Source of the DNA: Paenibacillus macerans
GTDB lineage: Bacteria > Bacillota > Bacilli > Paenibacillales > Paenibacillaceae
Length of the DNA stretch: 64,000 nucleotides
Assembly: GCF_023715465.1 (NCBI RefSeq)
Contig: NZ_JAMBOE010000002.1
Span: 81,104 to 145,103, forward strand
Direction: 5' to 3'
Each line of letters starts with the position of its first letter. The stretch's first letter is position 1. Under the pieces are notes generated by a model, which was not told where the DNA came from, searched no databases, and was given only the letters and a program-made list of their open reading frames with translations. The translations under genes and the position numbers were made by a program. This document shows positions 33,543 to 43,393 of this stretch, piece by piece.

Positions 33543-34638
33543 GCTGCTTAAGTCCTTTCTTCCGGATAAGGAATATGACGGATAACGGTACGGTCACCAA
33601 AGCGAACACAATGATGCTCATGATTCCGTTTGCTCCGCCAAGTCCAAGTAAGTCGTTGATGCTTTTGGGCAAGAGCGCGAATATAAAAATCACCGGCATT
33701 AGCGCAAATAGGACAGCAGGGAACTTAATGCGGAAAACTTTCGATACGCCCAGGGAGGCGACGAAAAAATTGCTGGTGAAATTGCAAAACATCTGCATGA
33801 TCCAGATCACCATAAACGGAAATTCAAACCGTTCGAAAAACAATCCGCTGATTTCAAAGCTGCGCAGAAGATCAAGCGTCGGCCAGGTGCTTCTTAGCAC
33901 CGCGTCAACCGACATGCCGCCCACAACCAGCACGATCGTGCCAAGATACAGGGCAATCGGAATGCTCATCCCGGCCAGCAGCATTTTGACCGCTTTCTCG
34001 GGCTGCTGCAGATGTCCGACCAAAATCAGCACGACTTCGAAGCCCGCAAAACTGAGCAGTGTTGATTTCAAGCCCGCAATTACAGGGGGCAAGCCTTCCC
34101 CGAGCAATGGACGCATATTATCGATATCGAACAGCCTCAAGCTGAGAAACAGGCTTAGCACCAAAACTAGAATACTTATAGGGAAAATAATTTGGAACAA
34201 TCGGGCAATGCTGTTGATTCCTCCGGAAATCAAATAGGCCGCCACCCATATAAAAGGAATGATAATGGCCCAAATGGGAGTGTCCTCGAGCAAATAAAAG
34301 ATCGTCACCTCCGCCAACATGCGGATCTCAAAAACGGCCATCATCATAAAGAAAACGATGAGCAGCGCAGACAAAAAGCTGCCCGGGACGGTGCCGGCGA
34401 TTTTTCGGGAGAATTCAAAAACCGTGTTCCCCGGAAACTGCTGGCTCAATTTTATCATGATGAACACCACCAGCAGCGCAAGGACGCTGGCCAGCACAAC
34501 GGATAACCAGGCGTCCGGGGTTTGTACTTCTTCGGTCGCGCTCCTGGGCAAAGTCAGAATGCCGGCCCCCAGAATACTGTCGGTCAAAAATACAACCGCT
34601 TGCGATGCCGTAATTTTGTCATCAGAGCGTGTGAACAC
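33535..34638 (-). CDS. GerB-type germinant receptor permease-like subunit
   Basis: A 367-residue protein with about ten transmembrane helices of the amino-acid/polyamine permease fold, as in GerAB/GerKB. It starts ITASQAVVFLTDSILGAGILTLPRS, the hallmark N-terminus. In germinant receptors this subunit is believed to bind the nutrient. GTG start with GGAGG seven bases before. It lies 26 bases after gerA. Specificity cannot be told from sequence. Confidence 0.92.
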   Translation of the reverse strand: MFTRSDDKITASQAVVFLTDSILGAGILTLPRSATEEVQTPDAWLSVVLASVLALLVVFIMIKLSQQFPGNTVFEFSRKIAGTVPGSFLSALLIVFFMMMAVFEIRMLAEVTIFYLLEDTPIWAIIIPFIWVAAYLISGGINSIARLFQIIFPISILVLVLSLFLSLRLFDIDNMRPLLGEGLPPVIAGLKSTLLSFAGFEVVLILVGHLQQPEKAVKMLLAGMSIPIALYLGTIVLVVGGMSVDAVLRSTWPTLDLLRSFEISGLFFERFEFPFMVIWIMQMFCNFTSNFFVASLGVSKVFRIKFPAVLFALMPVIFIFALLPKSINDLLGLGGANGIMSIIVFALVTVPLSVIFLIRKKGLKQHA

Positions 34639-34663
34639 AAGGGCCCCTCCTGATTTTTCCAGT

Positions 34664-36340
34664 TTAGGATCTGCGCTGCTTACGGGTCGTCTTTAGCATC
34701 GCGGGTCTGCGCTTCATTAATGTCAGGGGCGCACGAATGAACAAATCCTTCCAGTCGCGGAGCCGGAGCGGCGACACAGGAGTTACATAAGGTACCCCAA
34801 AGCTTTCCAGCTTGGTTAGATGGCTGCAAAGCAGCAGGAAGAAAAGGATCGTTCCGAAGATCCCCAGCACAGCGGCAAAAAACATCCCCACAAAACGCAA
34901 AATTCGGAGCGTAATCCCCGCGCTGTACATCGGGATCGAAAACGAGGCGATGGCTGTTACTGAGACGACAATGACCAGAAACGGGCTGACAATTCCTGCC
35001 TGAACCGCCGCCTCCCCGATGATCAGGCCGCCGACGATGCCCATCGCGGAGCCAATCGGCCGGGGCAGCCTGACCCCCGCTTCGCGCAAAATTTCAATCG
35101 AGACTTCCAGGATCAAAATTTCGATGAGCGATGGAAAGGGAACCCGCTGACGCGTCTCAATAATCGTGATGGCCAATTCGGTCGGAATCAACCCGGGATG
35201 AAAAGAAATAAATGAAATATACAGCGAAGGAATCATCAGGGACATAAACGCGGTAAAAAACCGCAACATCCGCAACAGCGATCCGCCCATCCACCGTTCA
35301 TAGTAATCTTCCGGAGACTGCAGCAGCATGCTGAACGTCACCGGAACAATCAGCGCAAACGGCGTCCCGTCCAGGAGCAGCGCGATTCTTCCTTCCATCA
35401 GGGCACTCATGACCCGGTCCGGCCGCTCCGTATTTTGCGCCTGCTGAAAAGGGCTTAGCATATCATCTTCGATCAGTTGCTCGACATAACCGGACTCGGC
35501 GATATAATCCAGATTTATGTTAGCGATCCGTCTCTCTACTTCCTGCAGCAAATCGGGATTCACAATCGTTTTCATGTAGGCGAGCGCCAGGTCTTTTTTA
35601 ACGACGCTGCCGACAGTGTATTTTTTAATTTCCAGCTGTTCCGTTCGTCCCTGGCGCCGAAGCAATGACGTGTTATCGCTCAATTGTTCAGTAAACCCCA
35701 CCCTTGGCCCGCGCAGCAGCGCTTCCGAGGTGGGCTCCTCGATGGATCTGGTTTTTCCCTTAGGGGCACCCACAAGCAAAGCTTGAGGCATCCCCTTCAC
35801 CAGCAAGGCCGTATGTCCCGTCAAGATCGCTTCGTTAAGGCGCCGGGTCTCTGTCACTTCGGTAATTTCGCTAATCGGCAGCATTTTTTCCTTAAAGTAT
35901 GCAGCAAGTTCTTCAGGAGGACGTTTGGGTTTTTGTTCCGCATCTTGAGCGGCGTCTGACATCAATACCTGCAAAACCTGGCTATCGATCAGCTGTTCCT
36001 CCTGCATCCCGTCAATGTAGATCAACACCGCCCGCGAGCCAAATGGCGTGATCTCATATTCACGAAAATACACGTCGTCATTGCCGCCGATCGTCTCTTT
36101 GATAGACTTGAGATCGGCTTCATAATCTCCGGATAATAATGGGCCGGATTTTTCCCGGGATGATGGCGAATCGGCGGCGAGCGCTGCCCCGCTCCCGTCC
36201 CCGGACTGGTTTTGCGACCCCGTTACGACCGAGCGAAGCCAGCGGTGCAAAGCATACATGACGATAGGAATCAGCAAGGTGAACCCCGCCTGCACAAAGA
36301 CCGTCCAGTCAGGGATATAGGCTGCGATTTTGGACCACAC
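34664..36340 (-). CDS. GerA-type germinant receptor subunit
   Basis: The 558-residue protein shows the GerA family pattern: a cytoplasmic N-terminal domain (DLKSIKETIGGNDDVYFREYEI), the segment VEVIE-type EAILTGHTALLV, and a C-terminal membrane region of about five helices that includes RLPRPIGSAMGIVGGLIIGEAAVQAG. The start at 36340 (GTG) has AAGGGTG six bases upstream; an in-frame GTG three codons earlier is an alternative. It is the first gene of the operon. An N-terminal hydrophobic helix (residues 3-25) precedes the soluble domain, which is unusual for GerA but seen in some Paenibacillus paralogues. Confidence 0.9.
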   Translation of the reverse strand: MWSKIAAYIPDWTVFVQAGFTLLIPIVMYALHRWLRSVVTGSQNQSGDGSGAALAADSPSSREKSGPLLSGDYEADLKSIKETIGGNDDVYFREYEITPFGSRAVLIYIDGMQEEQLIDSQVLQVLMSDAAQDAEQKPKRPPEELAAYFKEKMLPISEITEVTETRRLNEAILTGHTALLVKGMPQALLVGAPKGKTRSIEEPTSEALLRGPRVGFTEQLSDNTSLLRRQGRTEQLEIKKYTVGSVVKKDLALAYMKTIVNPDLLQEVERRIANINLDYIAESGYVEQLIEDDMLSPFQQAQNTERPDRVMSALMEGRIALLLDGTPFALIVPVTFSMLLQSPEDYYERWMGGSLLRMLRFFTAFMSLMIPSLYISFISFHPGLIPTELAITIIETRQRVPFPSLIEILILEVSIEILREAGVRLPRPIGSAMGIVGGLIIGEAAVQAGIVSPFLVIVVSVTAIASFSIPMYSAGITLRILRFVGMFFAAVLGIFGTILFFLLLCSHLTKLESFGVPYVTPVSPLRLRDWKDLFIRAPLTLMKRRPAMLKTTRKQRRS

Positions 36341-36423
36341 AAGAAACACCCTTAGAAAAATGATTTTCTTTAATCTGCCCAGAAATTAGAAGTTAGATGC
36401 ACACCAGCCAGATGGTCGAAAAT

Positions 36424-36447
36424 AAAAAAACTGCCCGGTCAGGCAGT
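36424..36447 (-). terminator. Terminator of the aldo-keto reductase gene
   Basis: ACTGCC and GGCAGT form a stem around six bases, followed on the reverse strand by seven Ts. Confidence 0.85.
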
Positions 36448-36473
36448 GTGCGCAAAAACGCCATGCTTATGTG

Positions 36474-37430
36474 TTATGCCAAATTCAAGTCATCAAGCTG
36501 TTCGGAGCTTAGCCGGATATCCAGCGCGCCCAAATTTTCTTCCAATTGAACGGAATCGCTCACGGCAACAAGGGGTAAGGCCGCCGGGGCGTTTTGCAGC
36601 ATCCAAGCAAGCACAATTTGATTTGGCGTGTGTCCCGTCTCTTTCGCCAGCTTCCTTACCGCCTGCAATCTGTTCAATTGTTCTTCGTTCCGGTAACCGT
36701 CGGGAAGCTCGGCATTCTCCTTGTTATACAAACCGCCAAGCAGCGGCGAGTACGCGAGAAGCATAATATCTTTATTCTCCTTGCAGTATGCAAGCATATC
36801 GTCATCCATACTGACTTGCAGACCAAAATCCGCATCCTTTCGGGGGCGCAAGTAAGTATGCCGTTGCTGGATACAACCATAGGATGCCCAGCCGTTGGCT
36901 TTGGAGAGCTCCATGGCCTCACGGAGCCGCGGCAGCCGGTAGTTGCTGCAGCCAATCGCCCTAACCTTGCCGGATTTGACCAACCGGTCAAACGCTTCCA
37001 AGGTTTCCTCCAACTCAGTGCCGGTATCGTCAATATGTGCATAGTACAAATCCACGTAGTCGGTTCCCAGCCGCTGCAGACTTTCGTCTATCGCCTTTTC
37101 AATCGCTTTGCGGCCCAGGCCTTCTATTTGATCGAATCCCGCGCCCGGGAACCTGGGCTTCGCGCCCACCTTGGTGGCCACGACCATTCGGCTTCTATTT
37201 TTCCTTTCCTTCAACCACCCGCCAAGCAGCGATTCGCTTTCGCCGCCGATACATCTCTCGTTCCAGAAAGCGTAGTTGTTGGCCGTATCCAGAAAATTGC
37301 CTCCGGCGTCGACGTAACGATCCAGCAAACGAAAAGAAGTTTTTTTGTCCGTTTTGGAGCCGAAATTGAGACAGCCCAAACTAAATACGCTGACCTCGAT
37401 TCCGGCGGTGCCTAATGAATGTTGTTGCAT
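36474..37430 (-). CDS. Aldo/keto reductase
   Basis: A 318-residue NADPH-type aldo/keto reductase with the catalytic tetrad in place: Asp and Tyr in FLDTANNY, Lys in VVATKVG, His in YYAHIDD. Motifs GCSNYRLPRL and the C-terminal NAPAALPLVAV are family features. Substrate unknown. It lies 15 bases downstream of a MerR gene in the same operon, under a MerR-type promoter, so it probably responds to an electrophile or aldehyde (inference). Confidence 0.9.
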   Translation of the reverse strand: MQQHSLGTAGIEVSVFSLGCLNFGSKTDKKTSFRLLDRYVDAGGNFLDTANNYAFWNERCIGGESESLLGGWLKERKNRSRMVVATKVGAKPRFPGAGFDQIEGLGRKAIEKAIDESLQRLGTDYVDLYYAHIDDTGTELEETLEAFDRLVKSGKVRAIGCSNYRLPRLREAMELSKANGWASYGCIQQRHTYLRPRKDADFGLQVSMDDDMLAYCKENKDIMLLAYSPLLGGLYNKENAELPDGYRNEEQLNRLQAVRKLAKETGHTPNQIVLAWMLQNAPAALPLVAVSDSVQLEENLGALDIRLSSEQLDDLNLA

Positions 37431-37445
37431 GCTTCATCCTCCTTG

Positions 37446-37835
37446 TTAACCTTGTTCAAGTTTGGTCTCCGCTTCCCAGGAACGATAGTAATCGATTTTA
37501 TCCCGCAGCATGTCCAGCGTTTGCCAAATCGTTTGGAGCTCGGCATGCAGCTTCTGCTCGTGCTTCTCCAGCATTTCTCTGCGTGCCGGAATGCCCGCGT
37601 TTCCCAACCGCATGAACTCGGCGAATTGCTTCATCTGTGCAATCGGCATGCCCGTAGCACGGAGCCTTGCGAGCAATACGATCCATTCGAAATCGTACTC
37701 CCGATAAAGCCGATGTCCATTCTTGGCGCGTGGTATCGGGTCCATAAGGCCGATCCGCTCGTAATATCGCAATGTATGTACGCTTAGACCAGTGAGCTCG
37801 GCAGCCTGTTGAATCGTCAACTCTTTCCCTGTCAT
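37446..37835 (-). CDS. MerR-family regulator
   Basis: The 129-residue regulator starts with TIQQAAELTGLSVHTLRYYERIGLMDP, the canonical MerR winged helix, and has a C-terminal dimerisation coiled coil. No conserved Cys pair for metals is seen, so the signal is more likely an organic or redox compound, as in AdhR-type MerR proteins. It heads an operon with the aldo/keto reductase and sits behind a promoter with a 19-base spacer and an internal palindrome, so it is almost certainly autoregulated. Confidence 0.92.
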   Translation of the reverse strand: MTGKELTIQQAAELTGLSVHTLRYYERIGLMDPIPRAKNGHRLYREYDFEWIVLLARLRATGMPIAQMKQFAEFMRLGNAGIPARREMLEKHEQKLHAELQTIWQTLDMLRDKIDYYRSWEAETKLEQG

Positions 37836-37856
37836 CAGTAACCCCTCCTGTCAAGT

Positions 37857-37887
37857 AGTCTACAAGTTTGAGCGCGCTCTAAGTCAA
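37857..37887 (-). promoter_or_regulatory. MerR-type promoter with 19-bp spacer and operator palindrome
   Basis: On the reverse strand TTGACT (complement of 37882-37887) and TAGACT (complement of 37857-37862) are 19 bases apart, the hallmark of MerR-activated promoters. The spacer contains the palindrome GAGCGCGCTC (37870-37879). Confidence 0.8.
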
Positions 37888-38000
37888 CAGGTATTGCGCC
37901 AAGAAAACCTGCGAAAACCAGTGTTGTTCCAATAGCCGGCTGCCAAACACCGATTTCTAGGTTGAGCCCAAATTTTTCATGAGAATTCAATAGAGTAAAG

Positions 38001-38025
38001 AAAAACCAGTGAAAAATTTCACTGG
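38001..38025 (-). terminator. Terminator of the DUF1349 gene
   Basis: CCAGTGAAA and TTTCACTGG form a nine-base stem with a two-base centre, followed on the reverse strand by five Ts. Confidence 0.8.
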
Positions 38026-38058
38026 CCTGCTCTATTTTAATTATGCAGAAACATACAG

Positions 38059-38664
38059 CTACTCCACCGGTGGATCGGCATGAAGCTCCCGGTCCTGCTC
38101 GGCGAACGCCCAGCGGGTAAACGTAACCTCCAGGCCGTCCCGAGTCGGCGAACATGTGAAGGGGCCCGCTTGATTGCCGGAAGGATATGGGAAGCGGGCC
38201 ACTCGGATGGTGCGCCAGGCATGGTGTTCCGTTCGTGCTCGTATAATGACGGCATCCTTCATGACAGAAGCGCGAATGGTTACCTCTTCTCCCTCCCATT
38301 CGGGTACGGCCGTTAAGGACCAGTCCGAATACCCGTCCGTTACTACGGCGGACAACTGAGGAATTCCATCGTTGATTTCAATGCCCGCTTTAATCCACTG
38401 TTCCGGTCCGTGGTATAACAAGATACCGGCTTGGTCATACAGCTCGGTGAACGTGGTCAGCAAAAACGACACCTCCACCGCTTTGTCCGTTTCCCACTCC
38501 GTTAACAGCGCCGCACCGTCTTCAAACTCAAAACCGTACAGCGTCTTTTTCCAAAAATCTTTGCCTTTTTCCGGAACAACCTTCAAATGGTTTCCCTCTT
38601 GCTTCACAGACAAAGGCGGATTCAACCATTTTCCCGTCTCCCAATTCAGTATGTTTTTGCTCAC
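38059..38664 (-). CDS. DUF1349 domain protein
   Basis: A 201-residue concanavalin-like beta-sandwich protein of the DUF1349 family (yeast YPL088-like and Bacillus YoaR-type relatives), marked by DQAGILLYHGPEQWIKAGIEINDGIPQLSAVVT and SDWSLTAVPEW. Family members are thought to bind sugars or regulate glycosyl processing; function is not proven. No signal peptide, so cytoplasmic. It is a single gene with its own terminator. The ATG follows GGAGA. Confidence 0.82.
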   Translation of the reverse strand: MSKNILNWETGKWLNPPLSVKQEGNHLKVVPEKGKDFWKKTLYGFEFEDGAALLTEWETDKAVEVSFLLTTFTELYDQAGILLYHGPEQWIKAGIEINDGIPQLSAVVTDGYSDWSLTAVPEWEGEEVTIRASVMKDAVIIRARTEHHAWRTIRVARFPYPSGNQAGPFTCSPTRDGLEVTFTRWAFAEQDRELHADPPVE

Positions 38665-38747
38665 TTCAAGGTCTCCTCTCCGAATAAGTAATCGCTACTT
38701 CCCTAATACCAATTCTCGCTGGCCTTCCTGATTCCCTGCTCCCCGCT

Positions 38748-40049
38748 TTATTCATATACAGATGATCTTTTAATGCTCCGCAGCTTGCGGAGAATCTCCA
38801 GCAGTATGACATTCATACTGATCCATACACCGCCGAAGACATACCCGGCAAAGACGTCGCTTGGATACTGTTGCTTGAAATAAACACGACTGACGCCAAC
38901 CGCGAGGCAGATGAGGATGACCCCAAGAACAACAGGCACACGAATATAGCGTTTTTGCTCATAACGCAGCAGCAGAAAGGCCGAAAACCCGTATACCGTC
39001 ATCGAGATCAGCGTCTCTCCACTGGGAAATGTATTGAGTGGCAGAGCACCTGCCGCAACCGGTCCCAGGCGATGAAAAATGAGGCGCAAAATGGGGCCCA
39101 AAAATTCTCCGCCTGCTACAACCCAAACAAGAAAGGCCAGGTCAAGCCTGCGCTCCTTGCTTTGCAGCACGATCCACAGCGCAGTAAGTCCTAACACGGG
39201 CCCGTAGAAATAAAGTGTTCCGGGCATCGCCGCAACATTCATCAAACTTGTCCATTTCGGACCGAAGATGGCTGCCGCCAGATAGGAGGCAATCTCGTCG
39301 AACTGCCCGAATTCATGGGCCAAAAAGTCTTGGATTACGCCAAGCATCAGCGAGAAAAATAAAACAAATACGGTGAAAGAAGCCAGCAGCAGAAACCGGA
39401 CTTTGCCGAACGAGTTAAAGCGGCGGACACCTTGCGTGAGCAATTGCACTAACGCCTCCACCATGTTTCGCTTATACTTACGGTACGCAAAGACAATGCC
39501 GGTAAGCAAGGCCGAAGCAATACCCAGGATGATCATGTATCGGTTGACGGTCGAATGATATTGCTCCCATTTAGGGCCAAGCACTTTGCCCAGGGAAATG
39601 AACAAGCTCACCCAGAAGATCGCCCCGGAATAGGCAAAAAGCGCGTATCTCCGGAAAGGCAATCGTGTAATCCCGCAAAAATAACCGGTGATATGCCGGA
39701 CTCCCGGAATAAAATAAGCGACGAACAGCAGCTTGGCGCCATATTTTTCGAACCAGAGGGTTAAGTGATTCACTCGTTCTTCCGTAAGGTGGACGCGCTT
39801 TCCGTATCTAACGATAAACGGCCTTCCCAATCTGTAACCTATCCAGTATGAGAGAGTTACACCGGCCAAGACACCTGAGCCCGCTGACACCATGCTGAGC
39901 AGCCAGTTCAGCCTGGATTCATATACCGATAGTCCGATGTAGCTCATCAACATTTCTCCCGGCAGCGGAAGCGCCAGCATTTCCAGACACAAAAGCAAAA
40001 AGATAATTCCATACCCGTAATGCTCAAGCCAGTTCGTTAAGATTTCCAA
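38748..40049 (-). CDS. DedA-PAP2 fusion membrane protein
   Basis: The 433-residue protein joins an N-terminal DedA domain (about 1-190; [14 protein letters not shown] and [17 protein letters not shown]) to a C-terminal PAP2 phosphatase domain (about 225-420; PSGE near [10 protein letters not shown], and [17 protein letters not shown] with the C3 His replaced by Gln-Gln-Tyr-Pro context). DedA proteins flip or translocate lipids; PAP2 enzymes dephosphorylate lipid phosphates such as undecaprenyl pyrophosphate. The start is TTG at 40049, with GGAGGAG seven bases before. It diverges from mprF, so the pair may remodel membrane lipids together. Confidence 0.85.
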   Translation of the reverse strand: MEILTNWLEHYGYGIIFLLLCLEMLALPLPGEMLMSYIGLSVYESRLNWLLSMVSAGSGVLAGVTLSYWIGYRLGRPFIVRYGKRVHLTEERVNHLTLWFEKYGAKLLFVAYFIPGVRHITGYFCGITRLPFRRYALFAYSGAIFWVSLFISLGKVLGPKWEQYHSTVNRYMIILGIASALLTGIVFAYRKYKRNMVEALVQLLTQGVRRFNSFGKVRFLLLASFTVFVLFFSLMLGVIQDFLAHEFGQFDEIASYLAAAIFGPKWTSLMNVAAMPGTLYFYGPVLGLTALWIVLQSKERRLDLAFLVWVVAGGEFLGPILRLIFHRLGPVAAGALPLNTFPSGETLISMTVYGFSAFLLLRYEQKRYIRVPVVLGVILICLAVGVSRVYFKQQYPSDVFAGYVFGGVWISMNVILLEILRKLRSIKRSSVYE

Positions 40050-40245
40050 GGTTGATCTCCTCCGGATGCAGGAAACAGGCGGTCTGCAGGCACGCAAGCC
40101 GCCTTGCTTGTCTTTACAGCGGATTTTAACACTTCTTCCCTGCCCGTAGCAATCTGCCTGCTCTTTGCGGACTTTTTAATCAGGCTCATAAAGGGTATAC
40201 TTGAATACGCAGAAATTGATGGGAGAATAGGAAGGGTTATCTATC

Positions 40246-42894
40246 ATGCAAAAGACGTTCCAACGACTGAAGACTGTAAAACTATTTACGACGCTGTACC
40301 GTTTAAAAATCGTCCAAATCTTGCTTCCTATCATCATTATCGGCTTGATTATTTGGGCCGGCCAGGCCGAGTTCCGCCGCATCAACTGGACCGCCACCCT
40401 TCATGCGCTGCACCGCCTGGAGCCTTCGCGAGTTCTGTTGCTCATCGCCATATCCCTTGTCGCCGTCGCCTCGGTAAGCGGCTACGAGTTCGTGCTTCGG
40501 CGCCATTTCCGGCTCCCGATCGGCCGCTGGGCAACGTTTCGCTTTGCCTGGATCGCCAACACGTCAAATAATATCTTTGGGTTCGCCGGGATCGCCGGAG
40601 CGGCTTTGCGAACGTATCTGTACCGGAGCCGCGGGATTTCCGTTGCGACCATCACAGCGTCTATCGCATTCCTGTCGACCATCACCATTACGGGTATATC
40701 TCTCTTGGCCTGGGGAGATCTGGCCGGATTGCTTCCGATCGGTGCCGTCACCCGATCTCACCCCTGGACGCTGTATGCCGTTTGGGCGCTGGCGCTTTAC
40801 CTGCCCGGCTACGTGCTTTTTCAGCGCTCGTCTTTTTATACCAAATGGCTGAACCGTGATCTTCCGCGGATGAACTTTTCCACGATCGCCGCGTCGGTGA
40901 CTGTCTCCTTGGTGGAATGGGTATTATCCGGCATCGCCTTCTGGATGATTGCTTCGACCCTGCTGCCGGACCTATCGTTCCGCACCGGGCTTGGCATTTA
41001 CACCATCGCCGCCGCGTCCGGTCTGGTGAGCCTGGCGCCCGGCGGCATCGGCGGTTTTGACCTGATTGCGCTGCTGGGGCTTCAGGCGCTCGGCTATGCA
41101 CCCGAAAAAACCGCCGCCGTGCTCGTTTTATTTCGGTTGATGTACTATATCATACCCTGGCTGATCGGCTTGGTCATGGGGGTATTCGAGTTTGCGAACG
41201 ACCGGCGCAAAACTGCAGAGAGCAATACGCAAACGGTGGAAAAGTCGCTGAACGCCTGGCAAAGGTTCTGGGAATTTCCCGGCCAGTATGCCTGGCTTTC
41301 CGAAATCGGAGCATGGGCGCTTGGCAAACTGGTTTTTTTCAGCGGAGTAATTATGCTGCTTTCGGCGGCAACGCCTGGACTTCTTTATCGGCTGAAGTTG
41401 GCCGAACAGCTCCTGTCCCTGCCGCTGATGCGGTTATCCCATCAATTGAGCGTCATCATCGGACTGATGCTGATCGTTCTTTCCTGGGGAATCTCCCGGC
41501 GGATCAAACGGGCGTACCAATGGACGATGGGTTTGTTGGGTGCCGGTATTCTGTTTACCTTCACCAAGGCGTTTGACTATGAAGAAGCGATTTTTCTGTT
41601 CTTGATCGCCTTTCTGCTTTTTGTGTCGCGCAAGCGGTTTTACCGGCTCGGGGCCCCGATCGGGCAGGGCACCATGGCAACATGGGCGATTACCACAATT
41701 ATCGTAGCTTTCTTCTATGATCTGATCGCATCGGGGACACAGCCGCCGATTTTTAAACACCTGCCGCCGGGGCACGAGCGCTACCTTCATCTGATTCTGA
41801 ATCCGACCGAGCATACCATTGCGGTCATAACCGGGCTCGCCGTTACTTGGATCCTCCTCTCGCTCGCGCTTATTCTCCGCCCGCACAGGCTTGTTGCGCA
41901 TGGGGCGTCCGAAGCGGAGCGGGACAAGCTGCGCAGCTTTCTCGGCGAAACCGCGGGCAATCTCCTGACGCATATGCTGTTTGCCGGCGACAAAAGCTTT
42001 TTCTGGGCTTGCGGCGGACGCGTGCTGTTTCCCTATTCGGTCATCCGCAACAAATTTGTCGTGCTTGGCGATCCCATCGGCCCGGCGCCGCTGCTTTACG
42101 ACGGGATTCAGGAATGCCAGCACTTTGCCGATTTATACGATCTGGAGGTTGTGTTTTATCAGGTGTCCCCTGTCAATTTGACGGTTTACCACGAACACGG
42201 ATACCGCTTTTTCAAACTAGGCGAAGAAGCGTTGGTTGATGTGCCAAACTTTACGTTATCGGGGAAAGCCAATACAAGCTTGCGCAATGTGAAAAATCGC
42301 TTTGAACGGGAAGGGTTTCGGTTTGAGGTGCTTCAGCCTCCGTACGACCCGCAGCTGCTGGACCGGCTTCACCGGATCTCGGACGAATGGCTGGATGGCC
42401 GCCGGGAAAAAGGATATTCACTCGGTTGGTTTGAGCCTGCGTATTTGCAGGAATCCCCGATTGCGCTTCTTACCACGGCGGACGGGCAGGAGATCGCTTT
42501 TGCCTCGCTGGCTCCGAGTTATGACGAGCGGCAGACCATGTCCGTAGACCTGATGCGCCATTTGCGCAATACCCCGAACGGAACGATGGACTTTCTGTTC
42601 ATTCGTTTGTTGGAGTGGTCACAGGAGCAAGGTTATGCCGTCTTTAATCTGGGCATGGCCCCGCTTTCCAGCGTTGGCGAAGCCCGCACCGCGCTGCGGG
42701 AGGAAAAGCTCGCCAATCGGGTGTATAAATATGGAGGCCACTGGTACGGCTTTAAAGGACTTCGTCAGTATAAAGAGAAATTCTCGCCGCGCTGGGAACC
42801 GCGTTACCTGGCTTATCCCGCCCGCGTAACGCTTCCCGTTCTGCTTGTCGAACTGGTTCTATTGATCGCCCGGCGGCCGAAGCAAGGCCGCTAG
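40246..42894 (+). CDS. mprF: Phosphatidylglycerol lysyltransferase / flippase
   Basis: An 882-residue bifunctional protein. The N-terminal half (about 14 helices) is the flippase domain of lysyl-phosphatidylglycerol synthases; the C-terminal DUF2156 domain (about 560-870) transfers lysine from Lys-tRNA to phosphatidylglycerol. The soluble part shows GDPIGP and YQVSPVNLTVYHEHGYRFFKLGEEA, family hallmarks. It raises resistance to cationic peptides and some antibiotics by lowering surface negative charge. ATG with AGGAAGGG nine bases upstream. Its 3' end overlaps the convergent iron-sulfur subunit gene by 36 bases. Confidence 0.94.
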   Translation: MQKTFQRLKTVKLFTTLYRLKIVQILLPIIIIGLIIWAGQAEFRRINWTATLHALHRLEPSRVLLLIAISLVAVASVSGYEFVLRRHFRLPIGRWATFRFAWIANTSNNIFGFAGIAGAALRTYLYRSRGISVATITASIAFLSTITITGISLLAWGDLAGLLPIGAVTRSHPWTLYAVWALALYLPGYVLFQRSSFYTKWLNRDLPRMNFSTIAASVTVSLVEWVLSGIAFWMIASTLLPDLSFRTGLGIYTIAAASGLVSLAPGGIGGFDLIALLGLQALGYAPEKTAAVLVLFRLMYYIIPWLIGLVMGVFEFANDRRKTAESNTQTVEKSLNAWQRFWEFPGQYAWLSEIGAWALGKLVFFSGVIMLLSAATPGLLYRLKLAEQLLSLPLMRLSHQLSVIIGLMLIVLSWGISRRIKRAYQWTMGLLGAGILFTFTKAFDYEEAIFLFLIAFLLFVSRKRFYRLGAPIGQGTMATWAITTIIVAFFYDLIASGTQPPIFKHLPPGHERYLHLILNPTEHTIAVITGLAVTWILLSLALILRPHRLVAHGASEAERDKLRSFLGETAGNLLTHMLFAGDKSFFWACGGRVLFPYSVIRNKFVVLGDPIGPAPLLYDGIQECQHFADLYDLEVVFYQVSPVNLTVYHEHGYRFFKLGEEALVDVPNFTLSGKANTSLRNVKNRFEREGFRFEVLQPPYDPQLLDRLHRISDEWLDGRREKGYSLGWFEPAYLQESPIALLTTADGQEIAFASLAPSYDERQTMSVDLMRHLRNTPNGTMDFLFIRLLEWSQEQGYAVFNLGMAPLSSVGEARTALREEKLANRVYKYGGHWYGFKGLRQYKEKFSPRWEPRYLAYPARVTLPVLLVELVLLIARRPKQGR

Positions 42895-43392
42895 GGGCTC
42901 TCCCTCTCCTTGCTCCGATGCAGAAAGACGCCCCAGCACCGCAACGACGGCCTGATGAATCTCTTCGTAACCCGTACACCGGCAGATGTTGGATTGCAGC
43001 CAGTCCGTGATCGTTGCTTGATCCGCATCGGGATGAATCCGCGCCAGCGCATAGATATTCATAATAAACCCGGGGGTGCAGTACCCGCACTGGAAAGCGA
43101 ACTTTTCCACGAATGCTCTCTGCACCTCCGTATCGTGCAGGCCTTCGATGGTTGTTACTTTTTTTCCCGCCGCCTCAACGGTAAGCATTAGGCATGATTT
43201 CATAGGTATGCCATCAACGAGCACTGTACAGGTGCCGCAGTCTCCGTTCCGGCAGCCTGGTTTGGAGCCGGTCAAACCGAAGGAATCCCGCAATGTATCT
43301 AGCAGCAGGTCTGCAGGACGGATGGCGGCGGTCCGCATCTCCCCGTTTACATCCAGATCCAGCACCATGCCGTAACGTTTCATTTCCGCCAT
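42859..43392 (-). CDS. Molybdenum hydroxylase, 2Fe-2S subunit
   Basis: The 177-residue small subunit of a xanthine dehydrogenase-type enzyme. It has the plant-ferredoxin cluster ligands (CRNGDCGTC plus a following C) and the second cluster as CGYCTPG and CRCTGY. It passes electrons from the molybdenum site to FAD. Third gene of the operon, two bases after the FAD subunit. The C-terminus past residue 160 is a low-complexity tail not shared by most family members, and this tail overlaps the end of mprF. Confidence 0.92.
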   Translation of the reverse strand: MAEMKRYGMVLDLDVNGEMRTAAIRPADLLLDTLRDSFGLTGSKPGCRNGDCGTCTVLVDGIPMKSCLMLTVEAAGKKVTTIEGLHDTEVQRAFVEKFAFQCGYCTPGFIMNIYALARIHPDADQATITDWLQSNICRCTGYEEIHQAVVAVLGRLSASEQGEGEPLAALLRPPGDQ

Positions 43393-43393
43393 A

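Noticed and set aside
41434..42123. 229-codon reverse ORF inside mprF
   Set aside because: Antisense shadow in a GC-rich gene; no family pattern.
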